DNA of 59,939 nt from Streptomyces canus 299MFChir4.1 (GCF_000383615.1 NZ_KB911621.1:1-59939), one strand, 5' to 3'; shown: positions 35,424-43,695, counted from the first letter of the stretch. The notes: generated by a model not told the origin, from the sequence alone. Numbers and translations: made by a program.

Positions 35424-36251
35424 TCAGGTGTGCAGCAGGGCGCGCAGCGCGTCGCGTTCGGCCCGGTCGGCCGGTGCGCTGTGCAGGGTGGGCGCGGACC
35501 TGACGAGCAGGCGGGTGTAGGGGTGTTGCGGTGCGGCGATGACGTCGCGGGCGGCGCCGGTCTCGGCCAGCTCGCCTCGGTAGAGCACCGCGATCCGGTC
35601 GGCGACGCCGGCCACCGAGCCGAGGTCGTGGGAGATGAAGACGAGGGCCACCCCGTCGTCGCGGAGTTCCTTGAGGATCTGGAGCACCTGGACGCGGTTG
35701 GCGGAGTCCAGTGCGCTGACCGGTTCGTCCAGAATCACCAGGCGCGGATCGGTGACCAACGCCCGTGCGACGGCGACACGTTGGCGCTGCCCGCCCGAGA
35801 GCTCGCCGGGCAGGCGGTCCAGGAGGTCCTCGGTGAGCCGGACCCGGTCGAGGAAGGCCCGCACCCGGCCGGCCGCCTCGGCTCGGGGCACCCCTTGGAC
35901 GAGCAGCGGCTCGGCCAGCGAGTCCGCGACGGTGAGATCCGGGTCGAGACTGCGCAGAGGGTCCTGGAAGACGTACTGGATGACCCCCCGGCGGCGCAGC
36001 GCGCGCCACTGGCGGGGACCGTACCCGACGGCCTCCTCACCGTCCACGACGATCGAGCCGCCCGAGGCGCGCACCAGGCCGAGCACGGCCCGCGCGAGCG
36101 TGGACTTGCCCGAGCCGGTCTCGCCGATGACGCCGACGGTCTCGCCCGGCGTGATGCTCAGGGAGACGTCGTGCAGGACACGGCGGCGTCGGCGGCGCGC
36201 GCCGTAGTGCACCGTCAGGCCCTCGACCGTCAGAACCGCGTCGGTGCTCAT
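35424..36251 (-). CDS. Dpp-type ABC importer ATPase, DppF-like
   Basis: The 275-residue ATPase starts at ATG 36251, overlapping the previous stop. Walker A is VIGETGSGKSTLARAVLGLV, the Q-loop IQYVFQDPLRSLDPDLTVA, signature GELSGGQRQRVAVARALV, Walker B RLVILDEPVSALDS and H-loop FISHDLGSVAGV. The end HPYTRLLVRSAP is the oligopeptide-type C-terminus. It pairs with the DppD-like ATPase encoded upstream; both are needed for the importer. Confidence 0.92.
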   Translation of the reverse strand: MSTDAVLTVEGLTVHYGARRRRRRVLHDVSLSITPGETVGVIGETGSGKSTLARAVLGLVRASGGSIVVDGEEAVGYGPRQWRALRRRGVIQYVFQDPLRSLDPDLTVADSLAEPLLVQGVPRAEAAGRVRAFLDRVRLTEDLLDRLPGELSGGQRQRVAVARALVTDPRLVILDEPVSALDSANRVQVLQILKELRDDGVALVFISHDLGSVAGVADRIAVLYRGELAETGAARDVIAAPQHPYTRLLVRSAPTLHSAPADRAERDALRALLHT

Positions 36252-37111
36252 AGGTCCTCCTCGGGTGTCAGGAACCGGTCGAGCCCGTACTGCTCGTGCT
36301 CGGCGATCAGGAGCCGGGTGTATTCGTGGCGAGGACGGTGGAGGACCTCGTGGGTGGGGCCCTGCTCGACCACCTCTCCCTGCCGCAGCACGAGCACCTC
36401 GTCGCACAACTGGGCGACGACGGCCAGGTCGTGGGAGACCACCACCAGCGCCAGACCGGTCCGGTCCCGCAGGTCGGCCAGCAGGTCGAGGATCTCCGCC
36501 TGGACGGTGACGTCGAGCGCGGTCGTGGCCTCGTCGGCGATCAGGACGCGCGGACCGGCCGCGATCGCGGCGGCGATGAGCACCCGCTGGAGCATGCCGC
36601 CGGACAGTTCGTAGGTGTACTGCCCGTACACCAGCTCCGGATCCCGCAGATGCACCGCGTGCAGCAGCTCGATCGTCTGCCCGCGCGCCTCGCGCCGCCC
36701 GACCTTCTTCTTGACCCGGATCACCTCGGCGACCTGTGCGCCCACCCGGATCGAGGGGTTGAGGTAGGAGGCCGGGTCCTGGAACACGGCGCTGATCGTC
36801 GAACCTCGTAGGCCGGTCCACTCGGCCGCGGAGAGCCCGGTGATGTCCCGGCCGTCGAGTTCGATCGCACCGCCGGTCACCTCGAAGTGGGCGGGCAGGA
36901 TGCCCAGGGCGGCCCGGCAGGTGAGCGTCTTGCCGCTGCCGGACTCGCCGACGATGCCGACCGTCCGGCCCGGTGTGAGGTCGAAGCTCACTCCGTGGAC
37001 GATCTCCCGGCCGTGTGCCTGGTCGCTGATCCGTACGTCGCGTACCGACAGAACGGACTGGGCGAGGGTGCTGTCGGCAGGTGTGCGCAGCTTCTCTGAC
37101 AGTGGGCTCAT
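36248..37111 (-). CDS. Dpp-type ABC importer ATPase, DppD-like
   Basis: The 287-residue ATPase has Walker A IVGESGSGKTLTCRAALGIL, Q-loop ISAVFQDPASYLNPSIRVG, signature YELSGGMLQRVLIAAAIAAG, Walker B VLIADEATTALDVT and H-loop VVVSHDLAVVAQL. It ends with HEYTRLLIAEHEQY. Its start overlaps the permease stop by one base (TGATG), and its stop overlaps the next ATPase start. It hydrolyses ATP for the importer of the sulfur-type operon. Confidence 0.92.
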   Translation of the reverse strand: MSPLSEKLRTPADSTLAQSVLSVRDVRISDQAHGREIVHGVSFDLTPGRTVGIVGESGSGKTLTCRAALGILPAHFEVTGGAIELDGRDITGLSAAEWTGLRGSTISAVFQDPASYLNPSIRVGAQVAEVIRVKKKVGRREARGQTIELLHAVHLRDPELVYGQYTYELSGGMLQRVLIAAAIAAGPRVLIADEATTALDVTVQAEILDLLADLRDRTGLALVVVSHDLAVVAQLCDEVLVLRQGEVVEQGPTHEVLHRPRHEYTRLLIAEHEQYGLDRFLTPEEDL

Positions 37112-37998
37112 CACGCACCTCCGGCGGGAGCGGGGTCGGCTTGGTCGCGCCGGTTGGCGCGGGCCTTGCGGCTGTTGAGCAGCGCGCGGCCCGCCTCGCC
37201 TGAGACGTCCCGAATGGCGTCGGCGAGGAGGTTGCAGGCCCAGACCGTGACCACGATCAGCAGGGCCGGCGCGAGCGGTGCCCACGGGCGCTGGCTGAGG
37301 TAGCCGAGGTCCGAGGCGAGCAGGCCGCCCCAGGTGGGAGCGGGCGGCTGCACCCCGATCCCGAGGAAGGTCAGGCTTGACACGATCACGAAGCCGACGC
37401 CGACGGTCTGGGCGAGGGCGACCGCGATGGGCGGCAGCACCTTCACCCAGACATGGCGTCGTACGACCCAGCCGAGCGAGGCGCCCGAGATGAGCGCGGC
37501 TTCCACGTACGGGGAGCGGGCCACCGCGAGGGTCGCCGCCCGGGAGACCCGGTAGAACAGCGGGGAGACGAGTACCCCGGTGACCAGCATCGCCTGGGTG
37601 ATGCCGTTGCCGAGCAGTGCGACGACGGCGACGGCGAACAGCAGGAACGGCAGGGCGACCAGGGTGTCGGTCAGCCTGAGCGTGATCCATTCGAAGGCCC
37701 GGCCCAGATAGACCGACAGGATGCCGGGCACCACCCCGACCACCAGCGCGGTGAGCGCGACCTCCAGCGAGCCGAGCACGCTCACCCGGGAACCGTCGAG
37801 CAGCCGGCTCAGGACGTCCCGGCCCAGGTAGTCGGTCCCCAGCCAGTGCGATCCGCAGGCGGCGCCGAGGGTGTTGCCGCTGGTGGCCAGCGGATCCTGG
37901 GGAGCCAGCCACGGGCCGAGCACGGCGAGCAAGGCGATCACGGCGAGAATGGCGACGGCGGTCCGTCCGGTCGGCAGGGCGAGTACACGACGCACCAT
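37111..37998 (-). CDS. Dpp-type ABC importer permease, DppC-like
   Basis: The 295-residue membrane protein shows the DppC N-terminus (LGPWLAPQDPLATSGNTLGA followed by HWLGTDYLGRDVLSRLLDGS) and about six membrane helices. The ATPase-contact loop is PYVEAALISGASLGWVVRRH. In relatives the segment GTDxxGRDxxSR is diagnostic of the second permease. It is encoded three bases after the stop of the DppB-like gene, with its own start overlapping neither, and overlaps the next ATPase by one base. Confidence 0.92.
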   Translation of the reverse strand: MVRRVLALPTGRTAVAILAVIALLAVLGPWLAPQDPLATSGNTLGAACGSHWLGTDYLGRDVLSRLLDGSRVSVLGSLEVALTALVVGVVPGILSVYLGRAFEWITLRLTDTLVALPFLLFAVAVVALLGNGITQAMLVTGVLVSPLFYRVSRAATLAVARSPYVEAALISGASLGWVVRRHVWVKVLPPIAVALAQTVGVGFVIVSSLTFLGIGVQPPAPTWGGLLASDLGYLSQRPWAPLAPALLIVVTVWACNLLADAIRDVSGEAGRALLNSRKARANRRDQADPAPAGGA

Positions 37999-38001
37999 GG
38001 G

Positions 38002-39000
38002 TCACACCCCCCGCTGCGATGCGGGCGTCACACGCGCCAGCACCAGGTTGACGAACAGGTTGAACACCACGACCAGCACGATCGACACCACCAGCACCCC
38101 CTGTACGGCCGGTACGTCACCGGCCTGCGCGGAGTCGTTGGCGAACCGGCCAAACCCCTGAAGTCCGAAGATCCACTCCGTGACGACCGAAGCACCCACG
38201 AGGGAGGGGAACTTCAGGCCGAGTGTCGCGAGCGCCGGCCCGAGGCCGTTGCGCAGCACATGGCCGAAGAAGATCCGGCGCGGAGAAAGTCCCCGTACCA
38301 CCGCGCCCGTCACGTAGTTCTCGCGGTAGGCCGCGACGAGACTGGAGCGCAGCTGACGGGCCACGTCGGCGACGACGTCGAAGCTCAACGCCACGGCGGG
38401 CAGGGTGATATGGGCCAGCCACGGTCCGATCCCCTGCTCCGCCGGGACGTACCCGGCGGAGGGGAACAGCTTCAAGCCGACCGCGAGGACCGCGACCAGC
38501 ACGATCCCGACGACGAAGGCCGGCATCACCGAGATCGCCGTGACGAAGCCGGTGATGGCCCGGTCGACCCAGGTCGTGCGGCGCAGGGCCGCCACCGTGC
38601 CGAGGGCGAAGCCCACGACCACGCCGATCAGCAGCGCGAACGTCGCCACCGACAGGCTCACTCCGAGGCCGAGACCGATCAGGGTGGAGATGTCGGCGCC
38701 GTTGGCCCAGCTGGTGCCGAGCTGTCCGTGCAGGACGCCGTCGAACCAGTCGGCGTACTGCACCAGGAAGGGCCGGTTCAGGCCCCACTGCGCCTCGACC
38801 CTGGCGATCGCCTCCGGTGTCGCGTCCTCGCCCAGCTGGATGCGCGCCGGGCTGAGCCCGCTGAGCGAGCGCAGCGCGAACGTCACGAACGTGGCGAGCA
38901 GGAAGACCGGTACGAAGATGGCCACCGACCGGGCGAGGGTGGCCAGGACACGACCCAGTGCGTGTCGCGTCGTCCCCGCCCGCTTAATGTCCGTTGTCAT
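38002..39000 (-). CDS. Dpp-type ABC importer permease, DppB-like
   Basis: The 332-residue inner-membrane protein has six hydrophobic helices and the DppB landmarks: FVTFALRSLSGLSPARIQLG, PFLVQYADWFDGVLHGQLGT after the first helix, and the docking loop YRENYVTGAVVRGLSPRRIF with the final VVTEWIFGLQGFGRF. It follows the binding-protein gene by 32 bases and precedes the DppC-like gene by three. It forms half of the channel. Confidence 0.92.
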   Translation of the reverse strand: MTTDIKRAGTTRHALGRVLATLARSVAIFVPVFLLATFVTFALRSLSGLSPARIQLGEDATPEAIARVEAQWGLNRPFLVQYADWFDGVLHGQLGTSWANGADISTLIGLGLGVSLSVATFALLIGVVVGFALGTVAALRRTTWVDRAITGFVTAISVMPAFVVGIVLVAVLAVGLKLFPSAGYVPAEQGIGPWLAHITLPAVALSFDVVADVARQLRSSLVAAYRENYVTGAVVRGLSPRRIFFGHVLRNGLGPALATLGLKFPSLVGASVVTEWIFGLQGFGRFANDSAQAGDVPAVQGVLVVSIVLVVVFNLFVNLVLARVTPASQRGV

Positions 39001-39032
39001 GGGATGCCCCCTCTCAGTGGTGTGACGGGGTG

Positions 39033-40595
39033 TCAGTTGCCGCCGATGGTCACGCCGGTCCAGTCGATGTGGGCCGGGTTCTTGGGCAGCGCGGAGATGG
39101 ACTTGCTCTTGGCGATGAGGTTGGGCTGGGAGTACGTGAACACCAGCGCCTTGCTCTCCAGGCCGGCCCGGGTCGCCGCCTGGAGGACCTGGGTGTAGTC
39201 GGGGGAGTCCAGCGGGGTCTGGCGGACCTTGGCGACGGCGGCCTCGAAGCCGGACGGCTCGTACGGCGAGCTGAGATTGAGCGGACCGTTCGGGCCGAAG
39301 TGCGCGGTGAGGGTCTGCAGCGCGGAGTCGCGGCCCGTGGTGCCGTACAGCGAGAAGGTGAGGTTCTTGGCGAAGAACGGCGTCGCCCAGTTCTTGTCGA
39401 TCTTGATGGTGACCTTGATGCCGACCTTCGACAGCTGAGACTGGACGATCTCGGCCTGCGGGTCCTCGGCCGGGATGACCAGGTTCAGCTTGAGGTCACC
39501 GGACTTGTAGCCCGCCTCGGCGAGCAACCGCTTCGACTTGGCCGGGTCGTAGGGGTAGGTGTCCGCCGACTCGGGGTCGTAGGCCACGTATCCCTTGGGG
39601 AAGGGCTGGTCGGTCACCTCGCCGTAGCCGAAGGTCAGCTTGTCGACGAACTCCTGACGGTCAATGGCGTGGCGGACCGCGGCGACGACCTTGTCGTTGT
39701 CGAAGGGCGCCTTGTTGATGTTGAGGCTGATGTTGGAGGCGTTGAAGCCGGGCTGGACGAAGACGTCGAGTCCGGCCTTCTTGGCGGCTTCCGCCTGACT
39801 GGGCTCGATGTCGGCGAAGTTGTAGACACCGGTCTGGAGGCCGGAGACGACCGTGGACGCGTCGGGAGCCGAGGTCAGCTCGACGTTGTCGATGTGGATG
39901 TTCTTGGCGTCCCAGTAGGCGGGGTTCTTCTTCAGGACCGCCTTGGTGCCCGGCACGATCTGCGTCACGATGAACGGGCCGGCGCCGACCGGGTTCAGGT
40001 CCAGCTTCGTGGGGGATTTCGCCGCCTTGGGGCTCGCGATCTGCAAGACGCGCTCGCCGAGCAGCTGCGGGATCTGGTAGTCGACCTGGCTGAGATGGAC
40101 GACCGCGTCGAGCCCCTTGGCGTCCACCGACTTGATGGAGGTCAGGTCGCCGAAGAGCGCGGAGTTCTTCTGGTTCTTGGCTCGTTCGATGGCCGCCTTC
40201 ACCGCGGTGGCGTCGACCGGCTCCCCATCGCTGAACGTGAGTCCGGAGCGCAGATGGAAGGTTATCTGGTCGCCCTTCGCGTTGTACTCCCAGCTCTTGG
40301 CCAGGTCGGGGACGGCCTTGCCCTTCTCGTCGGTGCGAGTCAACGAGGCGTACACCAGAGTGAGTTCACGGAACTGTGCGCCGCTGCCGCTCACTACCGG
40401 GTCCCAGTGGGTGGGGAAGTAGGAGGAGGTCCACTTCAAGGTGGCGTTGCCGCTCGCGGACGCGGCCTCGCCGCCGCAGGCGCTGAGTGCCGGGATGAAC
40501 ACGGTGGCGAGGGCGGTTCCCAGGGCGGTGGAGCGCAGCCGGCGCGGGGAGCGGGGCTTGGGTGCGGGGCGGGGTGGTGCGAGGCGTCCGAACAT
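39033..40595 (-). CDS. Dpp-type ABC importer substrate-binding lipoprotein
   Basis: ATG 40595 lies behind AGAAGGAATCGAC. The 520-residue protein begins with a positively charged signal and a lipobox PALSACGG, so it is membrane anchored. The mature part is a family-5 binding protein: DLAKSWEYNAKGDQITFHLR, SGLTFSDGEPVDATAVKAAI, and VGAGPFIVTQIVPG. In this context it likely binds an organosulfur or aromatic compound rather than a dipeptide. It is the first gene after a 308-base leader carrying a Cys-containing leader peptide. Confidence 0.9.
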   Translation of the reverse strand: MFGRLAPPRPAPKPRSPRRLRSTALGTALATVFIPALSACGGEAASASGNATLKWTSSYFPTHWDPVVSGSGAQFRELTLVYASLTRTDEKGKAVPDLAKSWEYNAKGDQITFHLRSGLTFSDGEPVDATAVKAAIERAKNQKNSALFGDLTSIKSVDAKGLDAVVHLSQVDYQIPQLLGERVLQIASPKAAKSPTKLDLNPVGAGPFIVTQIVPGTKAVLKKNPAYWDAKNIHIDNVELTSAPDASTVVSGLQTGVYNFADIEPSQAEAAKKAGLDVFVQPGFNASNISLNINKAPFDNDKVVAAVRHAIDRQEFVDKLTFGYGEVTDQPFPKGYVAYDPESADTYPYDPAKSKRLLAEAGYKSGDLKLNLVIPAEDPQAEIVQSQLSKVGIKVTIKIDKNWATPFFAKNLTFSLYGTTGRDSALQTLTAHFGPNGPLNLSSPYEPSGFEAAVAKVRQTPLDSPDYTQVLQAATRAGLESKALVFTYSQPNLIAKSKSISALPKNPAHIDWTGVTIGGN

Positions 40596-40680
40596 GTCGA
40601 TTCCTTCTGCGAGGGCTCCGGCGCCGTGTCAGGGCTACGGGCTCGGGGACGAGTGAGGTGTGCCGCGGCGTCGGACGTCG

Positions 40681-40724
40681 GCGCACACCGGATAGGGACA
40701 TGCCGGCGCGCGCCAGGTGTGCGC
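40681..40724. promoter_or_regulatory. Hairpin in the operon leader between leader peptide and first importer gene
   Basis: GCGCACACC (40681-40689) and GGTGTGCGC (40716-40724) are exact inverted copies, and the 26-base interior contains a further CCGGCGCGCGCC palindrome. On the minus strand this lies downstream of the leader peptide stop and 86 bases before the importer start, where an attenuator hairpin would be expected. No U-run follows, so a Rho-dependent or translational mechanism is as likely. Confidence 0.35.
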
Positions 40725-40903
40725 ACAGGCATGCCGGACTCAGGGTGTGAGGCGTCGGCGAAGCCGCGGGGAAGAGCCGGGAGGTGAGAGGGAGGCGAGC
40801 GCCGAGGAGGCGGCCGGAGAGGACGGGCGCTCGGTGGAGGACCGGCATAAGGCGGGTGCCGTCGCGAGCGGTCGGGCGCCTGTGGGCCGGGTGCGGCCGG
40901 TGG

Positions 40904-40978
40904 TCAGCGACAGAGAGCGCTACAGGTGCGCCGCAGGTCCACGTAGCGGCACACCACACCGGGGTGCGTCGTGAGCAT
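40904..40978 (-). CDS. Cysteine-containing leader peptide of the sulfur-type operon
   Basis: ATG 40978 to TGA 40904 encodes 24 residues beginning MLTTHPGVVC and ending RYVDLRRTCSALCR, with three Cys (10, 19, 23). The C-terminal pattern R-(H/Y)-V-D-L-x-R-x-x-S-A-L-C-R is the hallmark of the small peptides annotated as putative leader peptides before sulfur-metabolism operons in streptomycetes and mycobacteria. There cysteine-dependent stalling is thought to control downstream genes. It sits 308 bases upstream of the importer start on the same strand. It is too short for ordinary gene calling. Function is inferred from pattern and position. Confidence 0.85.
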   Translation of the reverse strand: MLTTHPGVVCRYVDLRRTCSALCR

Positions 40979-40985
40979 GGTGAAC

Positions 40986-41033
40986 ATCCTGGGGCCGTCC
41001 GTCAGCGGCTGTCAATGGACACCAAAAGGTGTC
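40986..41033 (-). promoter_or_regulatory. Promoter of the leader peptide/sulfur-type operon with an upstream inverted repeat
   Basis: On the minus strand TTGACA (41010-41015) and CAGGAT (40986-40991) are separated by 18 bases, a good match to a vegetative actinobacterial promoter. Transcription would begin within a few bases of the leader ATG, so the leader may be translated without a 5' untranslated region. GACACC and GGTGTC with an AAAA centre (41018-41033) form an inverted repeat just upstream of -35, a position suited to an activator or repressor. Confidence 0.55.
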
Positions 41034-41074
41034 TCATTCGGCGGGACGGCCTCTGAGTGCAGATCAGAGCCCTG

Positions 41075-42004
41075 TCAGGGGGCGGCGGGAGCGCCGCGCC
41101 CGACGGCCGGGTGCGTGCGCGCCTCCTCGGGATGCAGCCACAGCGGGCCGCCCGCCGTGTCCACCCGGACCGCGTCCGCCGGAGGCCACGCCCCGCGTGT
41201 GAGCAGCCTGCGCTCCGGCTCGGTGAGGCTCCGGTAGCGGGCGAGCGCGTCCGCCGGATCGAGCCGCACCGGGGCGGTGGCCGGCAGTCCCGCCTGCGAG
41301 CCGATCGCCGAGGCGTAGGTGTCGTACGACCGCCAGCCGGGCACCGCGCGGACACCGGCGGCCGAACGGACGAGCAGCGTCGGCAGCGCGTACCGGCGCC
41401 CGCCGTCAGGGGTCTCCTTCGCGGCGCCGGGATGCGGCGAGGACCCGTCGTTCCGCACGGACAGCACCTCGCGGACGGGGCGGCGGGCCTCGGCGTGGTC
41501 GGCACGTACCCGGTCGAGTACGGCCGCCGAGTTCGCGTCGGCCGCAAGGCGCTCCAGGTCCAGCCCCGGCACCCCGTGCACCGCCGACAGCGCGAGGGCG
41601 CGTGTGTCAGCGGGCTCGCCGAGCACGAACACGCTCTCCCGCAACCGGCGCAGCACCTGCTCGGCCACCTCGGCGCCCTGCGGCTCGGCGGCCTTGGCGA
41701 CGAGCGATGCGGGCCACGAACTCGCCGCCACCCGGCCGAGCTTGACCGCCCTGGGCGCTTGCGTGTGGCGGGCGATGTCCTCGATGTAGCGGGCGTACCA
41801 GGTGGTCTCGGCGGCCGCGTCGGGCGCCGGGTCGTCGTCGTGGTCGAAGAGGATGCAGAACACACGACGCCAGCGCACCCGGCCTGCGAAGGCCTCCCGC
41901 AGTCCGCGCAGGACCGGCTCCGCCCCCCACGACCAGGGGCACAGCGGGTCGGTGTACTCCACCACCTCGACGGTCGCGCGATCCGTCTCCGGCTCACTCG
42001 TCAC
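41075..42004 (-). CDS. DsbA-family thioredoxin-fold protein
   Basis: GTG 42004 overlaps the stop of the Rrf2 gene (GTGA), giving 309 residues. VEVVEYTDPLCPWSWGAEPV is the thioredoxin-like start with a single-Cys CPWS motif, like FrnE and 2-hydroxychromene-2-carboxylate isomerase relatives; the second active Cys is absent. The helical insert (RVAASSWPASLVAKAAEPQG) and the cis-Pro YALPTLLV are present. No signal peptide, so it is cytoplasmic, and a thiol-linked isomerase or transferase is more likely than an oxidase. It is coupled to the Rrf2 regulator and adjacent to the sulfur-type operon. Confidence 0.85.
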   Translation of the reverse strand: MTSEPETDRATVEVVEYTDPLCPWSWGAEPVLRGLREAFAGRVRWRRVFCILFDHDDDPAPDAAAETTWYARYIEDIARHTQAPRAVKLGRVAASSWPASLVAKAAEPQGAEVAEQVLRRLRESVFVLGEPADTRALALSAVHGVPGLDLERLAADANSAAVLDRVRADHAEARRPVREVLSVRNDGSSPHPGAAKETPDGGRRYALPTLLVRSAAGVRAVPGWRSYDTYASAIGSQAGLPATAPVRLDPADALARYRSLTEPERRLLTRGAWPPADAVRVDTAGGPLWLHPEEARTHPAVGRGAPAAP

Positions 42005-42441
42005 GCGGCACCCTTGCGGTCCAACTGCCCGCCGGCTTCCCCGGGCAGCAGCGCGGTGAGCGTGGTACGGCCGAGGACGGCGGCGGCATCCGCCTCGATA
42101 CGGCGCCACACCCCGGGCAGGCCGGAGGCGGGGCCGGGATAGTCGAGCCCGGCCAGCGGCTCGCCCCGCAGAGTGATCAACTCACCGTCCACGGCACGCG
42201 TGACATCGAGCAGGGTGATCTCTTCGGCGGGCCGGCCGAGCCAGTAGCCGCCCTCGCAGCCGCGCTGACTGCGCACCAGCCCGGCTCTGCGCAGCTCACT
42301 CACCACGGACTTCAGGAAGCGGAACGGGATCTGCTGCGAGGCGGCGATGGCCTCGCACGTCAACGGGCGGTCGGGTTCGCGGGCGAGCTCCAACAGGGCC
42401 CGCGTGGCGTAGTCCGCCTTCGCGGAGATATGCATGGGCAC
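42001..42441 (-). CDS. Rrf2-family transcriptional regulator
   Basis: The 146-residue protein has the Rrf2 winged helix: HISAKADYATRALLELAREP, TCEAIAASQQIPFRFLKSVV and LRRAGLVRSQRGCEGGYWLG, with EEITLLDVTRAVDGELIT. The three Cys cluster of IscR/NsrR is not present, so it is not an Fe-S sensor; a CymR-like form that answers to cysteine metabolism is possible. ATG 42441 and ATG 42435 are both candidate starts. It is coupled to the DsbA-like gene and lies beside the sulfur-type operon, which it may control. Confidence 0.88.
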   Translation of the reverse strand: MPMHISAKADYATRALLELAREPDRPLTCEAIAASQQIPFRFLKSVVSELRRAGLVRSQRGCEGGYWLGRPAEEITLLDVTRAVDGELITLRGEPLAGLDYPGPASGLPGVWRRIEADAAAVLGRTTLTALLPGEAGGQLDRKGAA

Positions 42442-42525
42442 ATGATGCCCGACGAATGGCCGACGCTCAGGCCCTCATCGCATATTGCGGGAACATTGCC
42501 GCAGGTGAAGTGGAATGGACACCTC

Positions 42526-42562
42526 TTGACATCCTTTCCGGCGCGCTCCTAGCGTCCGACCC
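42526..42562 (+). promoter_or_regulatory. Promoter of the cupin gene
   Basis: TTGACA (42526-42531) and TAGCGT (42550-42555) have an 18-base spacer, and the expected start of transcription falls at or next to ATG 42563, so the mRNA is probably leaderless. ATGGACACC (42515-42523), just upstream, recurs at 41015-41023 beside the promoter of the sulfur-type operon. Confidence 0.5.
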
Positions 42563-43084
42563 ATGAGCGAGCCGCTGACCACTCCTGGCGAAGGTTTCCA
42601 CCCTCATCTCCACGACACCGGGAGCCACCCCGAAACGTCCCTGCGCGCCCGGCTGCACCACATCCGCGCCGACGAACTCGACGGCGACACCGCCCAGTCC
42701 GGAGGCATGCGCAGGTTCGCCGCCGTCAGCGGCAAGACCGTGGGCTCCGAGAAGCTGTGGATGGGCCAGACCCACGTGGCCCCCTCGACCGCGTCCTCGG
42801 ACCACCACCACGGCGAGTCCGAGACCGCCATCCACGTGCTGAGCGGACACCCCGAGTTCGTCTTCCTCGACGACTCCGGCGGAACGCCGGAGGAGATCCG
42901 CCTGCGCACCTCTCCCGGCGACTACATCTTCGTCCCCCCATACGTGCCCCACCGCGAGGAGAACCCGGACCCGGCCGAAGAGGCCGTGGTGGTCATCGCC
43001 CGCAGCACGCAGGAGGCCATTGTGGTGAACCTCCCGAACCTGTACGTCCTGGGAGGCGAGGAGGACGCCGGCGTCCGGGGGTGA
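42563..43084 (+). CDS. Cupin-domain protein
   Basis: The 173-residue product is a single cupin barrel. SSDHHHGESETAIHVLSGHPEF is motif 1 with His and Glu ligands, and GDYIFVPPYVPHREENPD is motif 2 with the second His, so a metal site is expected. Roles range from dioxygenase to simple binding. It is divergent from the Rrf2 gene, 122 bases away, and so may belong to the same regulon as the sulfur-type operon. No partner gene follows on its strand. Confidence 0.85.
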   Translation: MSEPLTTPGEGFHPHLHDTGSHPETSLRARLHHIRADELDGDTAQSGGMRRFAAVSGKTVGSEKLWMGQTHVAPSTASSDHHHGESETAIHVLSGHPEFVFLDDSGGTPEEIRLRTSPGDYIFVPPYVPHREENPDPAEEAVVVIARSTQEAIVVNLPNLYVLGGEEDAGVRG

Positions 43085-43217
43085 GCCGATTCTGCGCCCG
43101 GTGGCGGTGGTCTACGTCGCTCGACTCGTCCCGGTCGCTCTCGCCGTGACCGGATCGGTCCGGCGCGGGAGTCGATGGCCCGGTTGCCCCTCGGCCGCGC
43201 CGGTCGGGCTGGGCGAC

Positions 43218-43430
43218 ATGGCCCGGGCACTGACCGTCATCGACGTCCGGGAATCCTTCCGCGCCCGCCCGCCGTGGGAGACCGTGGTGAAGCCCACCAC
43301 CCGCGTCGCGAGCGACCTCGGCTACCGGCTCACCTTCGTCACCGACGCCACCGCGACCAACCCCATCCCGCACCGCGACGCGCCCGCCGACCATGGTGTC
43401 GCCACGCTGCCGGCGGACCCCGCGCCCTCG
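43218..43430 (+). pseudogene. Isochorismatase-like cysteine hydrolase with an internal deletion
   Basis: ARALTVIDVRESFRARPPWE is the N-terminal beta strand with the catalytic Asp of isochorismatase-fold hydrolases. It is joined almost directly to ASDLGYRLTFVTDATATNPI, a C-terminal element. About 100 residues, including the Lys and the catalytic Cys region, are missing, so the product cannot work. Sequence 43430-43680 contains no recognisable gene. Confidence 0.5.
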
Positions 43431-43681
43431 GCGCCGCCGAGGTGGGTGCGGCTGCCGCTGAGAGGTCTGTCCCGGTGCGTAGCACGGCTACACGCCGGGG
43501 TACCCCCTCGTACAAGAAGAAGGGTGCCGGACGGTACTGGGCAGTGCTGCCCGATCCCCAACGCCGCACCTTCCGGCCGATCTGCAAACCCCACGACGAC
43601 ACCCGCGGAGCGCGATCCCCGGGCGCTGACGCGCATTGAGATGTTCCATCCGTTGACATGTACGCAATGGCGATGTCACTT

Positions 43682-43695
43682 TGAGAGCGCTCTCA
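43682..43695. promoter_or_regulatory. LacI-type operator upstream of the GH64 glucanase
   Basis: TGAGAGCGCTCTCA is a perfect 14-bp palindrome, 49 bases before the GTG start. It closely resembles the CebR-type operator TGGGAGCGCTCCCA used by LacI-family repressors of glucan and cellulose genes in streptomycetes. It probably makes the glucanase respond to glucan oligosaccharides. The repressor gene is not in the window. Confidence 0.7.

Noticed and set aside
35388..36009. N-terminal extension of the NtaA-type monooxygenase
   Set aside because: The extra 207 codons are a frame shadow of the ATPase gene; the luciferase-fold protein begins at ATG 35388 with a good ribosome binding site.
37453..39198. 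A plus-strand open frame of about 580 codons
   Set aside because: It is antisense to both Dpp-type permeases and rich in Glu, Arg, Gln and His without motifs; a composition artefact.
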